Assembly: GCF_902652685.1 (NCBI RefSeq)
Contig: NZ_CACRUY010000037.1
Span: forward strand, 1-53,067
Origin: Mycobacterium sp. Marseille-P9652
GTDB taxonomy: Bacteria; Actinomycetota; Actinomycetes; Mycobacteriales; Mycobacteriaceae
DNA length: 53,067 bases
Direction of reading: 5' to 3'
Shown one piece after another: positions 44,221-52,465 of the stretch. How positions within the stretch are numbered: position 1 is the first letter of the stretch; each line of letters begins with the position of its first letter. The position numbers and the translations under genes were made by a program. The notes under the pieces were generated by a model. It saw only the letters and a list, made by a program, of their open reading frames with translations, did no database searches and was not told the DNA's origin.

Positions 44221-47200
44221 GCGTCACCACCGTCGAGAACCGCGAGGAGAAGGCACAACCGTCCGGGCCCCGCGAGGACGTGCGCACCACCCGCTGGGTC
44301 GCGACGATCGCCGGGCTGATCGGTTTCGTGCTGTCGATCGCCACGCCCCTGCTGCCCGTCGTGCAGACCACCGCGACGCTGAACTGGCCGCAAAACGGCC
44401 AATTGAACAACGTGACGGCCCCGCTGATCTCGCTGACGCCGGTCGACGTGACGGCGACCGTGCCGTGCTCGGTGGTGCGCGACCTGCCGCCCGAGGGCGG
44501 CGTCGTGCTGAGCACCGCACCCAAGAAGGGCAAGGACGCCGCGCTCAACGCGCTGTTCGTCGTGGTCGGCAAGCAGCGCGTCGACGTCACCGACCGCAAC
44601 GTGGTGATCGCCAGCGTGCCGCGCGACCAGGCCGCCTCCCCCCAATGCCAGCGCATCGAGATCAGCTCCACGCTTGCCGGGACGTTCGCCACGTTCGTCG
44701 GGCTGACCGACCCGGCCGGCAGGCCGGTGCGCGCCGGCTTCTCCGATCCCAACCTGCGCCCGCAGATCGTCGGGGTGTTCACGGACCTGACCGGTCCCGC
44801 TCCGCCCGGGCTGCAGTTCTCGGCGACCATCGACACCCGGTTCTCCACCACACCGACCACGCTGAAGCTCGCCGCGATGGTGCTGGCGATCGTCTCCACG
44901 ATCGTCGCGCTGATCGCGCTGTGGCGCCTCGACCAGCTCGACGGGCGCCGCATGCACCGGCTGATCCCGACCCGCTGGCGCAAGTTCACCCTCGTCGACG
45001 CGACCGTGATCGCCGGGTTCCTGATCTGGCACCTGATCGGCGCGAACTCCTCCGACGACGGCTACATCCTCGGCATGGCCCGGGTGGCCGACCATGCCGG
45101 CTACATGTCCAACTACTTCCGCTGGTTCGGCAGCCCGGAGGACCCGTTCGGCTGGTACTACAACCTGCTGGCGCTCATGACCCACGTCAGCGACGGCAGC
45201 CTGTGGATGCGGCTGCCGGACCTGGTCGCGGGACTCGTGTGCTGGCTGCTGCTGTCGCGTGAGGTGCTGCCGCGGCTGGGGCCGGCCGTGACCTCGAGCC
45301 TGGCCGCCAACTGGGCGGCCGGCCTGGTGCTGCTCACCGCGTGGATGCCGTTCAACAACGGGCTGCGGCCCGAGCCGATCATCGCGCTCGGATCGCTGGT
45401 CACCTACGTGCTGATCGAGCGCTCGATGTGCGCGTCGCGGCTGACGCCGGCGGCGCTCGCGGTGATCACCGCGGCCTTCACCCTCGGCGTTCAGCCCACC
45501 GGCTTGATCGCGGTGGCGGCGCTGCTCGCCGGCGGCCGCCCGATCCTGCGCATCCTGGTCCGGCGGCACCGCCTGGTAGGTACCTGGCCGCTGGTGGCGC
45601 CGATGCTGGCCGCCGGAACGGTCATCCTCACCGTGGTGTTCGCCGACCAGACGCTGTCGACGGTGTTGGAGGCCACCAGGATTCGCACCGCGATCGGCCC
45701 AAGCCAGGCCTGGTACACCGAGAACCTGCGCTATTACTACCTGATCCTGCCCACCGTCGACGGCTCGCTGTCACGCCGGTTCGGCTTCCTGATCACCGCC
45801 CTCTGCCTGTTCACCGCGGTGTTCATCATGTTGCGGCGCAAGCGGATTCCGGGCGTCGCACGCGGACCGGCGTGGCGCCTGATGGGTGTCATCTTCGGCA
45901 CCATGTTCTTCCTGATGTTCACGCCCACCAAATGGGTGCACCACTTCGGCCTGTTCGCCGCGGTGGGTGCGGCGATGGCCGCACTCACCACGGTGCTCGT
46001 CTCGCCGAAGGTGCTGCGCTGGGCGCGCAACCGGATGGCCTTCCTGGCGGCGGTGCTGTTCATCATGGCGCTGTGCTTTGCCACCACCAACGGCTGGTGG
46101 TACGTGTCCAGCTACGGCGTGCCGTTCAACAACGTGATGCCCAGGATCGCCGGATTCTCCATCAGCACAGGGTTTTTCATCCTGTTCGCGATCGCGGCGC
46201 TGTACGCGGTCTGGTTGCACTTCGTGTCCCCGGAGCACGGCGAGGGCCGGCTGGCGCGCGCGGTCACGGCCGCGCCCATCCCCCTGGCCGCGGGGTTCAT
46301 GGCGCTGGTGTTCACCGCGTCCATGGTGGCCGGCATCGTCCGCCAATACCCGACCTACTCCAACGGCTGGGCCAATCTGCGGGAGTTCAGCGGCGGCTGC
46401 GGGCTGGCCGACGACGTGCTGGTCGAACCGGACAGCAACGCCGGCTTCATGACGCCGCTGCCGGGCAATTACGGCCCGCTGGGGCCCTTGGGCGGCGTCG
46501 ACCCGACGGGCTTCTCGCCCAACGGCGTACCCGAACGCACCCTGGCGGAGTCCGTCGAGGAGACGCTGGTGCCGCAGCCCGGCACGGACTACGACTGGTA
46601 CGGGCCGACCAAGCTGACCACGCCGGGCATCAACGGGTCGCTGGCGCCGCTGCCCTACGGCCTCAACCCGGACCGGGTGCCGATGGCGGGCAGCTACACG
46701 ACCGGTCCCCAGCAGCAGAGCAGGCTGACGTCGGCGTGGTACCAGCTGCCCAAGCCCGACGACGGCCACCCCCTGCTGGTGGTTACCGCGGCGGGCAGGA
46801 TCACCGGCAACAGCGTCCTGCACGGGCACACCGACGGGCAGACCGTCGTGCTGGAGTACGGCAGGCCCGGCCCGGGCGGCGACATCGTGCCCGCCGGCCG
46901 CGTCGTCCCCTACGACCTCTACGGGGAGCAGCCGAAGGTCTGGCGCAACCTGCGCTACCCCCGGTCGCAGATACCCGCCGACGCCGCCGCCGTGCGGGTG
47001 GTGGCCGAGGACCTCTCGTTGACACCGGAGGACTGGATCGCCGTGACCCCGCCCCGGGTGCCGGAACTGCGGTCGGTGCAGGAGTACGTCGGGTCGTCGC
47101 AGCCGGTGCTCCTCGACTGGGCCGTCGGGCTGGCCTTCCCGTGCCAGCACCCGATGCTGCACGTCAACGGCGTCACCGAGGTGCCGAAGTTCCGCATCAC

Positions 47201-47453
47201 GCCGGACTACAACGCCAAGAAGCAGGACACCGACACCTGGGAGGACGGCGTCAACGGTGGCCTGCTGGGCATCACCGACCTGCTGCTGCGCGCCCACGTG
47301 ATGTCCACCTACCTGTCCCGTGACTGGGGCCGGGACTGGGGATCGCTGCGCAAGTTCGAAACCGTCGCCGATGCGCACCCCGCCCAGCTCGATCTCGGCA
47401 CGGCGACGCGCAGCGGATTGTGGTCGCCCGGGCCGATTCGCATCAAGCCCTGA
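44217..47453 (+). CDS. embB: EmbB, arabinosyltransferase for arabinogalactan and ethambutol target
   Basis: A 1078-residue GT-C arabinosyltransferase with the same architecture as EmbA and EmbC. The catalytic acidic pair is Asp280-Asp281 in [21 protein letters not shown]. Met287 in this segment corresponds to Met306 of the M. tuberculosis protein, the main ethambutol resistance position, so the sensitive-type residue is present. EmbB acts with EmbA on arabinogalactan. Translation is coupled to embA by ATGA. A small hairpin follows the stop. The end reads [18 protein letters not shown], as in the family. Confidence 0.97.
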   Translation: MSVTTVENREEKAQPSGPREDVRTTRWVATIAGLIGFVLSIATPLLPVVQTTATLNWPQNGQLNNVTAPLISLTPVDVTATVPCSVVRDLPPEGGVVLSTAPKKGKDAALNALFVVVGKQRVDVTDRNVVIASVPRDQAASPQCQRIEISSTLAGTFATFVGLTDPAGRPVRAGFSDPNLRPQIVGVFTDLTGPAPPGLQFSATIDTRFSTTPTTLKLAAMVLAIVSTIVALIALWRLDQLDGRRMHRLIPTRWRKFTLVDATVIAGFLIWHLIGANSSDDGYILGMARVADHAGYMSNYFRWFGSPEDPFGWYYNLLALMTHVSDGSLWMRLPDLVAGLVCWLLLSREVLPRLGPAVTSSLAANWAAGLVLLTAWMPFNNGLRPEPIIALGSLVTYVLIERSMCASRLTPAALAVITAAFTLGVQPTGLIAVAALLAGGRPILRILVRRHRLVGTWPLVAPMLAAGTVILTVVFADQTLSTVLEATRIRTAIGPSQAWYTENLRYYYLILPTVDGSLSRRFGFLITALCLFTAVFIMLRRKRIPGVARGPAWRLMGVIFGTMFFLMFTPTKWVHHFGLFAAVGAAMAALTTVLVSPKVLRWARNRMAFLAAVLFIMALCFATTNGWWYVSSYGVPFNNVMPRIAGFSISTGFFILFAIAALYAVWLHFVSPEHGEGRLARAVTAAPIPLAAGFMALVFTASMVAGIVRQYPTYSNGWANLREFSGGCGLADDVLVEPDSNAGFMTPLPGNYGPLGPLGGVDPTGFSPNGVPERTLAESVEETLVPQPGTDYDWYGPTKLTTPGINGSLAPLPYGLNPDRVPMAGSYTTGPQQQSRLTSAWYQLPKPDDGHPLLVVTAAGRITGNSVLHGHTDGQTVVLEYGRPGPGGDIVPAGRVVPYDLYGEQPKVWRNLRYPRSQIPADAAAVRVVAEDLSLTPEDWIAVTPPRVPELRSVQEYVGSSQPVLLDWAVGLAFPCQHPMLHVNGVTEVPKFRITPDYNAKKQDTDTWEDGVNGGLLGITDLLLRAHVMSTYLSRDWGRDWGSLRKFETVADAHPAQLDLGTATRSGLWSPGPIRIKP

Positions 47454-47465
47454 GCAATTCAATCC

Positions 47466-47480
47466 GCCCGAATTACGGGC
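47466..47480 (+). terminator. Small hairpin after embB
   Basis: A 5-bp GC stem, GCCCG (47466-47470) and CGGGC (47476-47480), with loop AATTA, 12 bases after the embB stop and followed by aaatt. It is a weak but well-placed terminator candidate for embA-embB. Confidence 0.4.
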
Positions 47481-47550
47481 AAATTGACGCCGCAGTAATT
47501 GTCGCGAGCAGGTTTATTTTCGCCGAGCCGCGGTCAATATCTATTCCCGC

Positions 47551-47566
47551 TGTGATCTGGATTACA
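47551..47566 (+). promoter_or_regulatory. CRP-like operator palindrome
   Basis: TGTGATCTGGATTACA matches the CRP/Cmr consensus TGTGA-N6-TCACA at nine of ten conserved positions. It lies 21 bases before the ATG of the secreted protein gene, so it probably overlaps or follows the transcription start, which suits repression. The surrounding 47454-47587 region is more AT-rich than the neighbours and has no gene. Confidence 0.6.
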
Positions 47567-47587
47567 CCGAGGTCAAGGGGTGGCACG

Positions 47588-48082
47588 ATGCGCGCGAAGA
47601 CCTGTTCGGGAGCAATCGCCGCGATGGTGGTTCCGGCTACCACGTTGGGCGTCGCCGCGGCCGGCGCCGAGGGCGGCACGACGGTGGTGCTGGACGCGAA
47701 GCTGCGACGCTGCGACTTCAGCCTGGTGTCGACCGCGGCCTGGCTGCCGGCCACGCCGCTGGGCACCGGATCGGCCGCCATCCACCGCTCGGGGTCGAGC
47801 GCGGTCGCGGAAGTGCATCTGTGGGACGAACCGGAGCCCGGCACGCACTTCGACGTCGGACTGATCCAGGAGCCGCGGTCGGCCGCGGCGACCTGCGGCC
47901 CGGGGGACCCGGGCACGGCCTTCCGCGGCCTGGACACCGACGGTGCGGGCAACGGAACCGTGACCGTTTCCGACACCATTCGGCCCGGCACGACGGGCGT
48001 GTGGGTAATAGTCGAGCGGCCGAATCCCCACTCCCAGAATCCGGGCGAGTTCTACACGTCCGAATTCGTCGCGCCGGTTTAA
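47588..48082 (+). CDS. Secreted protein of unknown function
   Basis: A 164-residue protein with an N-terminal signal peptide (MRAKTCSGAIAAMVVPATTL..., cleavage near residue 27 after AAAGA). The predicted mature domain is beta-rich and contains two cysteines (RRCDFSL and AATCGPG), which may form a disulfide. Segments such as GSAAIHRSGSSAVAEVHLWD and GTVTVSDTIRPGTTGVWVIVERP suggest an immunoglobulin- or lipocalin-like beta fold. I do not recognise the family. A CRP-like site lies directly upstream. Confidence 0.8.
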   Translation: MRAKTCSGAIAAMVVPATTLGVAAAGAEGGTTVVLDAKLRRCDFSLVSTAAWLPATPLGTGSAAIHRSGSSAVAEVHLWDEPEPGTHFDVGLIQEPRSAAATCGPGDPGTAFRGLDTDGAGNGTVTVSDTIRPGTTGVWVIVERPNPHSQNPGEFYTSEFVAPV

Positions 48083-48145
48083 GCCGACGGCGGTATCGGG
48101 GCGCTCATCCGGCGTCCTCATGCCCTTTCCGCTGCCGCCTTCGGT

Positions 48146-48159
48146 TACCCCCGGGGGTA
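48146..48159. promoter_or_regulatory. CsoR-like perfect palindrome
   Basis: TACCCCCGGGGGTA is a perfect 14-bp palindrome in the 189-bp gap before the membrane protein-FHA-CRP operon. It resembles the G-tract operators (TACCC...GGGTA) of CsoR/RicR copper-sensing repressors. No CsoR gene is in the window. Confidence 0.4.
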
Positions 48160-48181
48160 GTCGGGCCGAATGCCCCGCCAG

Positions 48182-48201
48182 ACAGGGACTTCCGTCCCTA
48201 G
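48182..48201 (+). promoter_or_regulatory. DosR-like box
   Basis: The core GGGACTTCCGTCCC (48185-48198) matches the DosR (DevR) consensus GGGACTWWAGTCCC at 12 of 14 positions, with both GGGAC/GTCCC arms intact. Its centre is 80 bases before the ATG at 48272, leaving room for a transcription start about 40 bases downstream and a ~40-base leader. Confidence 0.55.
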
Positions 48202-48271
48202 CTCGGCGCGCGGCCCCGGTGGTCCGATGAGGGAGGTCGACGGCGACCGGCGGGGAGATGGAGGCACGGCA

Positions 48272-48742
48272 ATGAACGCTTCACCGCAGGCGTCACAGAC
48301 CGCTACGCGAATGTTCGCCCGTGTGCTCGGCCCCTTCCTCGTGATCGTCGACGTGACGGCCGTGGCGCGCGCCTCCGACATGCAGACCCTCCTGTCGCAG
48401 TTCGAGGCGAACTCGATGTGGACGTTCGTCACCGGTGCGTTCGTGCTCCTGTTCGGACTGATCGTCGTCGCCGGTCACCCCTACTGGCGGGGCGCCCCGG
48501 CGATCATCGTGTCCGCGCTGGGCTGGATGATCGTGCTGCGCGGCCTCATGCTGGTGGCGTTCCCCCGGGCGTTCGTCTGGGTGGCGGACAGCCTGATCGG
48601 CGCCGAGGCGTGCGGGGTTTCGCTCTGCATCGTCTTCGCCCTCGTCGGGCTGTATCTGACCGTCGTCGGGTGGGCCCCGTTGGCCAACCGGCCGACCACA
48701 TCGGCGACCGGCGCGACGCCGGGCCTCCCCCGGGCCGCGTGA
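48272..48742 (+). CDS. Four-helix membrane protein of unknown function
   Basis: A 156-residue integral membrane protein with four predicted helices: about 14-31 (LGPFLVIVDVTAVA), 47-67 (FVTGAFVLLFGLIVVAG), 73-95 (APAIIVSALGWMIVLRGLMLVAF) and 108-132 (VSLCIVFALVGLYLTVVGW). I do not recognise a named family. The ATG follows ggagatggagg. It is first in a tight group with the FHA and CRP-like genes (gaps of 10 and 19 bases), downstream of a DosR-like box. Confidence 0.8.
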   Translation: MNASPQASQTATRMFARVLGPFLVIVDVTAVARASDMQTLLSQFEANSMWTFVTGAFVLLFGLIVVAGHPYWRGAPAIIVSALGWMIVLRGLMLVAFPRAFVWVADSLIGAEACGVSLCIVFALVGLYLTVVGWAPLANRPTTSATGATPGLPRAA

Positions 48743-48752
48743 TCGGAGCACG

Positions 48753-49184
48753 GTGTCAACCTCACAGCAACCGCTTGCGGCCCGGCAGAGCCATGCCGCG
48801 GACGAGACCACCAGAGAAATATTCGACACCTCGGCGACCGTCGCGGAGGCGGCCGTCGAGGACCTCGGCACGCTGGCCAGCGGCCTCGGCGTGCTCGTCG
48901 TCAAGCGCGGCCCCAATGCGGGAACCAGGTTCCGGCTGGAGCACGCCGTCATGTCCGCGGGCCGGCACCCGGCCAGCGACATCTTTCTCGACGACATCAC
49001 CGTCAGCCGCCGGCACGCCGAATTCCGGAAGGACGACGACAGGTTCCGCGTAGTGGACCTGGGCAGCCTGAACAGCACCTACGTCAACCGCGAACCGGTC
49101 GACTCGGCGGTGCTGGCCAACGGTGACGAGGTCCAGATCGGCAACTTCCGCCTGGTGTTTCTCACGGGCCCGCTGCCGGAATGA
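48753..49184 (+). CDS. GarA-like FHA-domain protein (paralogue)
   Basis: A 143-residue FHA protein very similar to GarA (Rv1827/OdhI). The N-terminal tail carries DETTREIF (Thr19-Thr20), matching the ETTSVF phosphorylation site of GarA apart from one extra residue. The FHA domain (about 46-143) begins LVVKRGPNAGTRF and contains SAGRHPASDIFLDDITVSRRHAEF (Arg71, Ser85, His88) and NSTYVNREPVDSAVLANGDEVQIG (Asn107). GarA binds and inhibits 2-oxoglutarate dehydrogenase and adjusts glutamate enzymes unless phosphorylated by PknG or PknB. This copy sits beside a CRP paralogue. The GTG start lacks a strong RBS. Confidence 0.9.
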   Translation: MSTSQQPLAARQSHAADETTREIFDTSATVAEAAVEDLGTLASGLGVLVVKRGPNAGTRFRLEHAVMSAGRHPASDIFLDDITVSRRHAEFRKDDDRFRVVDLGSLNSTYVNREPVDSAVLANGDEVQIGNFRLVFLTGPLPE

Positions 49185-49203
49185 CGGCGAGGAGGAGGAA
49201 CTC

Positions 49204-49968
49204 ATGAGCGTGATGGCCGACGTCGAGTGTCCGGGAGTCCACCCCGTCCTCGCCGGAACCGGAATCCTGCGGCGGGTCCAACCCGACGACGCCTCCGCGC
49301 TGGTCGGCCGGCTTCGCCAGGCCGAGTTCCCGGCCGGCGAAACCATCTTCACCGAGGGCGAACCGGGCGACCGGATATACGTCGTCGTCACGGGCAGGGT
49401 CAAACTCAGCGTGCGCGGCCCCGGGGGCCGCACCAACCTTCGGGCGATCGTCGGCCCGACGGAAGTGTTCGGTGAGGTGGCCGTCTTCGACCCGGGCCCG
49501 CGCACCTGCAGCGCCACGGCGATCACCGACGTCGTCGCGATGTGGCTTGACCGGGCGACGCTGCGGGACTGGGTGGCGCACCGGCCGGCGTTCGCCGAGC
49601 AGTTGCTGTATGTGCTTTCCCGGCGGCTCCGGGACACCGACGACGATCTGGTCGAGCTGGTGTCCCGGGACGTCGCCGCCCGCGTGGCCCGGCAGCTGCT
49701 GCTGTTGGCCCGACGGTTCGGCGCGGCCGACGGCCGCGGGGTGCGCGTCGCGCACGAGCTCAGTCAGGACGAGATGGCGCAATTGGTCGGGGCGGACCGG
49801 ACCTCGGTCAACAGGGCACTGCGGGGCTTCGCGAGTCGCGGATGGATTGTGGTGGAAGGCAAGGCCGTCCTGATCCTCGACTCCGACGCGCTGACCCGCC
49901 GCGCCGCCGGCCGCGGCCCGGGGGCCCACTCGAGCCGGCGCCGCCGCCCGTTGCGCGCCACCGCGTAG
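49204..49968 (+). CDS. CRP/FNR-family transcription regulator (Cmr paralogue)
   Basis: A 254-residue regulator close to mycobacterial CRP (Rv3676). The cyclic-nucleotide-binding domain (about 14-125) has the phosphate-binding cassette FGEVAVFDPGPRTCSAT (Gly90-Glu91, Arg100-Thr101). A dimer helix follows, then a winged helix-turn-helix (about 185-230) with LSQDEMAQLVGADRTSVNRAL. There is no FeS cysteine set, so it is CRP- rather than FNR-like. In the recognition helix Rv3676 reads RETVNK whereas this one reads RTSVNR. The C-terminus has an extra basic tail (SSRRRRPLRATA). A strong RBS (gaggaggaa) precedes the ATG. Confidence 0.9.
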   Translation: MSVMADVECPGVHPVLAGTGILRRVQPDDASALVGRLRQAEFPAGETIFTEGEPGDRIYVVVTGRVKLSVRGPGGRTNLRAIVGPTEVFGEVAVFDPGPRTCSATAITDVVAMWLDRATLRDWVAHRPAFAEQLLYVLSRRLRDTDDDLVELVSRDVAARVARQLLLLARRFGAADGRGVRVAHELSQDEMAQLVGADRTSVNRALRGFASRGWIVVEGKAVLILDSDALTRRAAGRGPGAHSSRRRRPLRATA

Positions 49969-49982
49969 GGGGCACTGCGGTA

Positions 49983-49988
49983 TACCGT
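49983..49988 (+). promoter_or_regulatory. -10 hexamer TACCGT of the fadE35-like gene
   Basis: TACCGT lies 6 bases before the ATG at 49995, with no ribosome-binding sequence, consistent with a leaderless mRNA separate from the CRP-like operon. Confidence 0.5.
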
Positions 49989-49994
49989 CAACCC

Positions 49995-51767
49995 ATGAGC
50001 GACTACGCCGTGGAGGCCGTGGACCGACTGCCTTTTTCCACGCCGGAGAAGTCGCGGCGCTACCAGACGGAAAACTACCGCGGAGCGGTGGGCTTGAACT
50101 GGTATCGCACGGATCCCACGCTGCAGCGAACGATGGCGTACTACCTGCCCTCCGACGAGCTCGAGTTCGCCGAGCGGCACCTCACCCGCATCGGCGAGCT
50201 GATGGGCGGACAGGTCGCCCGGTGGGCCGACGAGACCGACCGCAACCCACCCCGGCTCGAGCGCTACGACCGGTGGGGACACGACATCAGCCAGGTCGTC
50301 ATGCCGGTGTCGTTCACGCAGTCCAAGCGCGCGGTCCTCGAGGCCCAGCAGGCCCTGCGCGCCGACGCGCGCGCGGCCGGGGTGAGCTCGGGGTTGACGC
50401 TGTTCGCGTCGAACTACCTGCTCGACCAGGCCGACATCGGGATGGGTTGCGCCCTGGGCACCGGCGGCGGAATGGTGCAATCGCTGGTCGCCGCCTACGC
50501 GCCCGCCGACGTGCGCGAGCACGTGCTGGCCAAGTTCGCCTCCGGCGAATGGGCCGGCGAGACCGCGCAGCTGCTGACGGAACGCACGGGCGGGTCCGAC
50601 CTCGGTGCGCTGGAGACGACCGCGACCCGCGCCGGCGACGCGTGGCTCCTGAACGGGTTCAAGTGGTTCGCGTCGAACTGCGCCGGGGAGGCGTTCGTCG
50701 TGCTGGCCAAACCCGAGGGCGCGCCGGACTCCTCGCGCGGCGTCGCGAACTTCCTCGTGCTGCGCACCCGGCGCGACGGCTCCCGCAACGGCGTGCGGGT
50801 GCGGCGGCTCAAGGACAAGCTCGGGACACGGTCGGTCGCGTCCGGCGAGGTGGAATTCGTCGACGCCGAGGCGTTCCTGCTCTCGGGCGAGCCGTCCGGC
50901 GAAGCGGGGCCGTCCGACGGCAAGGGCTTGGGCCGGATGATGGAGCTCACCAACGCCGCCCGCCTGGGGATCGCCCTGTTCGCGCTCGGCAACGCCCGCC
51001 GCGCCCTGGTCGAATCGCTCTGCTATGCCCGTGCGCGCCGGGCGTTCGGCGGCGCGCTGATCGACAAGCCCCTGATGCGGCGCAAGCTCGCCGAGATGAT
51101 CGTCGACATGGAGGCGGCGCTCTCGCTGGTGTTCGACGGCACCGGCGCCATCAACCATCGCCGGCCCGGCGGCATGCGGCAGCGCATCGCCGTGCCCGTC
51201 ACCAAGCTCAAGGTGTGCCGGCTCGGCATCACGGCGGCGTCCGACGCCATCGAGATCCACGGCGGCAACGGATACGTCGAAACTTGGCCGGTGGCAAGGC
51301 TTTTGCGCGACGCGCAGGTGAACACGATCTGGGAGGGGCCGGACAACATCCTGTGCCTGGACGTGCGGCGGGGCATCGAGCAGTCGCGCGCGCACGAGAC
51401 CCTGCTGGCACGCCTTCGCGACGCCGTCTCGGTGTCCGACGACGACGACACCACCCGGCTGGTCGCCGAGCGCATCGAGGATCTGGACGCCGCGATCACC
51501 GCTTGGTCCAAGCTCGACCGGGACGTGGGCGAGGCGCGCCTGTTCCCGCTGGCGCAGTTCATGGGTGACGTCTACGCCGCGGCGCTGCTCACCGAGCAGG
51601 CGGCGTGGGAGCGCGACACCGGCGGCGGTGACCGCAAGGCGCTGGTCGCGCGGCTCTACGCGCGGCGCTACCTCGCCGAGCGGGGGCCGCTGCGTGGCAT
51701 CGACGCGGAGTCCGACGAGGCCCTGGAGCGATTCGACGAACTGGTGGAGGGTGCATTCCATGACTGA
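49995..51767 (+). CDS. fadE35: Acyl-CoA dehydrogenase, AidB-like (FadE35 type)
   Basis: A 590-residue flavoprotein of the long (AidB-type) acyl-CoA dehydrogenase branch, placed as Rv3797. The FAD/substrate region has WAGETAQLLTERTGGSDLGALETTA and NGFKWFASNCAGEAFVVLAKPEG; the helical C-half has LCYARARRAFGGALIDKPLMRRKLAEM, AIEIHGGNGYVETWPVARLLRDAQVNTIWEGPDNILCLDVRRG. The IWEG...N..LDV signature is AidB-like. A ~150-residue C-terminal extension follows. It would oxidise acyl-CoAs, or, like AidB, bind flavin with a non-metabolic role. The stop overlaps the SRPBCC gene by 8 bases. Confidence 0.9.
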   Translation: MSDYAVEAVDRLPFSTPEKSRRYQTENYRGAVGLNWYRTDPTLQRTMAYYLPSDELEFAERHLTRIGELMGGQVARWADETDRNPPRLERYDRWGHDISQVVMPVSFTQSKRAVLEAQQALRADARAAGVSSGLTLFASNYLLDQADIGMGCALGTGGGMVQSLVAAYAPADVREHVLAKFASGEWAGETAQLLTERTGGSDLGALETTATRAGDAWLLNGFKWFASNCAGEAFVVLAKPEGAPDSSRGVANFLVLRTRRDGSRNGVRVRRLKDKLGTRSVASGEVEFVDAEAFLLSGEPSGEAGPSDGKGLGRMMELTNAARLGIALFALGNARRALVESLCYARARRAFGGALIDKPLMRRKLAEMIVDMEAALSLVFDGTGAINHRRPGGMRQRIAVPVTKLKVCRLGITAASDAIEIHGGNGYVETWPVARLLRDAQVNTIWEGPDNILCLDVRRGIEQSRAHETLLARLRDAVSVSDDDDTTRLVAERIEDLDAAITAWSKLDRDVGEARLFPLAQFMGDVYAAALLTEQAAWERDTGGGDRKALVARLYARRYLAERGPLRGIDAESDEALERFDELVEGAFHD

Positions 51768-52242
51768 GCGGATCGAGGTAAGTCGCACCATCAACGCGCC
51801 GGCGGCCGACATCTTCGCCGTGCTGTGCGACCCCCGGGGCCACGTCGCGATCGACGCGTCCGGGATGCTGCAGGACGCCGACGGAGACCCGGTGGGCGGC
51901 GTCGGCGACAGCTTCGTCGTGCACATGGATCGTGAGGCGCTCAACGATTTTCCGCAGCTGGGCAAGTACGACGTCACGGTCAGCATCACGGAGTTCGAGC
52001 CCGACCGGCTGATCGCCTGGACCATCCTCGGGCAGATCCGGCCCCAGATCGGTCACGTGTACGGCTACCGGCTGGAGCCCACCGACGACGCCGCCACGGT
52101 GGTCACCTCGTTCTACGACTGGTCGGGCATCGACGACAAGTGGCGGGCCGCCGGGATCTTCCCGGTCATCTCGGAGGACAAGCTTCGGGCGACGCTCGGC
52201 ATCCTCGACCGCACGGTGCGCCGCGGGTATCCGCGCGGGTAG
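51760..52242 (+). CDS. SRPBCC-family (START-like) lipid/ligand-binding protein
   Basis: A 160-residue SRPBCC/polyketide-cyclase-like protein: IEVSRTINAPAADIFAVLCDPRGHVAID at the N-terminus, a run of beta strands (SFVVHMDREAL, YDVTVSITEFEPDRLIAWTIL, HVYGYRLEPTDDAATVVTSFYDWSG) and a C-terminal helix (DKLRATLGILDRTVRRG). The fold makes a hydrophobic pocket; the ligand is unknown. It overlaps the end of the acyl-CoA dehydrogenase gene by 8 bases, so the two are translationally coupled and may act on the same ligand. Confidence 0.9.
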   Translation: MTERIEVSRTINAPAADIFAVLCDPRGHVAIDASGMLQDADGDPVGGVGDSFVVHMDREALNDFPQLGKYDVTVSITEFEPDRLIAWTILGQIRPQIGHVYGYRLEPTDDAATVVTSFYDWSGIDDKWRAAGIFPVISEDKLRATLGILDRTVRRGYPRG

Positions 52243-52465
52243 TCGCCCGGCGTCACAGTCGTCACTCCCGCACCGTCACCCCGGACGCACCTTCGCCACG
52301 GCGCAACGCTCATCCGGCTCTGTCGGTCTGCGCAACCGCTATTCAACGCGCGTCGAACTAAGTCCGGGTGGCTCCCAAACGGGGGTCGAAGGTCCCTAGC
52401 GGGGGGTGACTGCTCACGCGACGGTTACTGCGGTAGGTCAACCCGATCGGGCCGGGAGGACAACG

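Noticed and set aside
52243-52465. Gene in the gap before the PE_PGRS gene
   Set aside because: No supported frame. The region holds only a likely promoter and leader ending in the gggagg ribosome-binding site.
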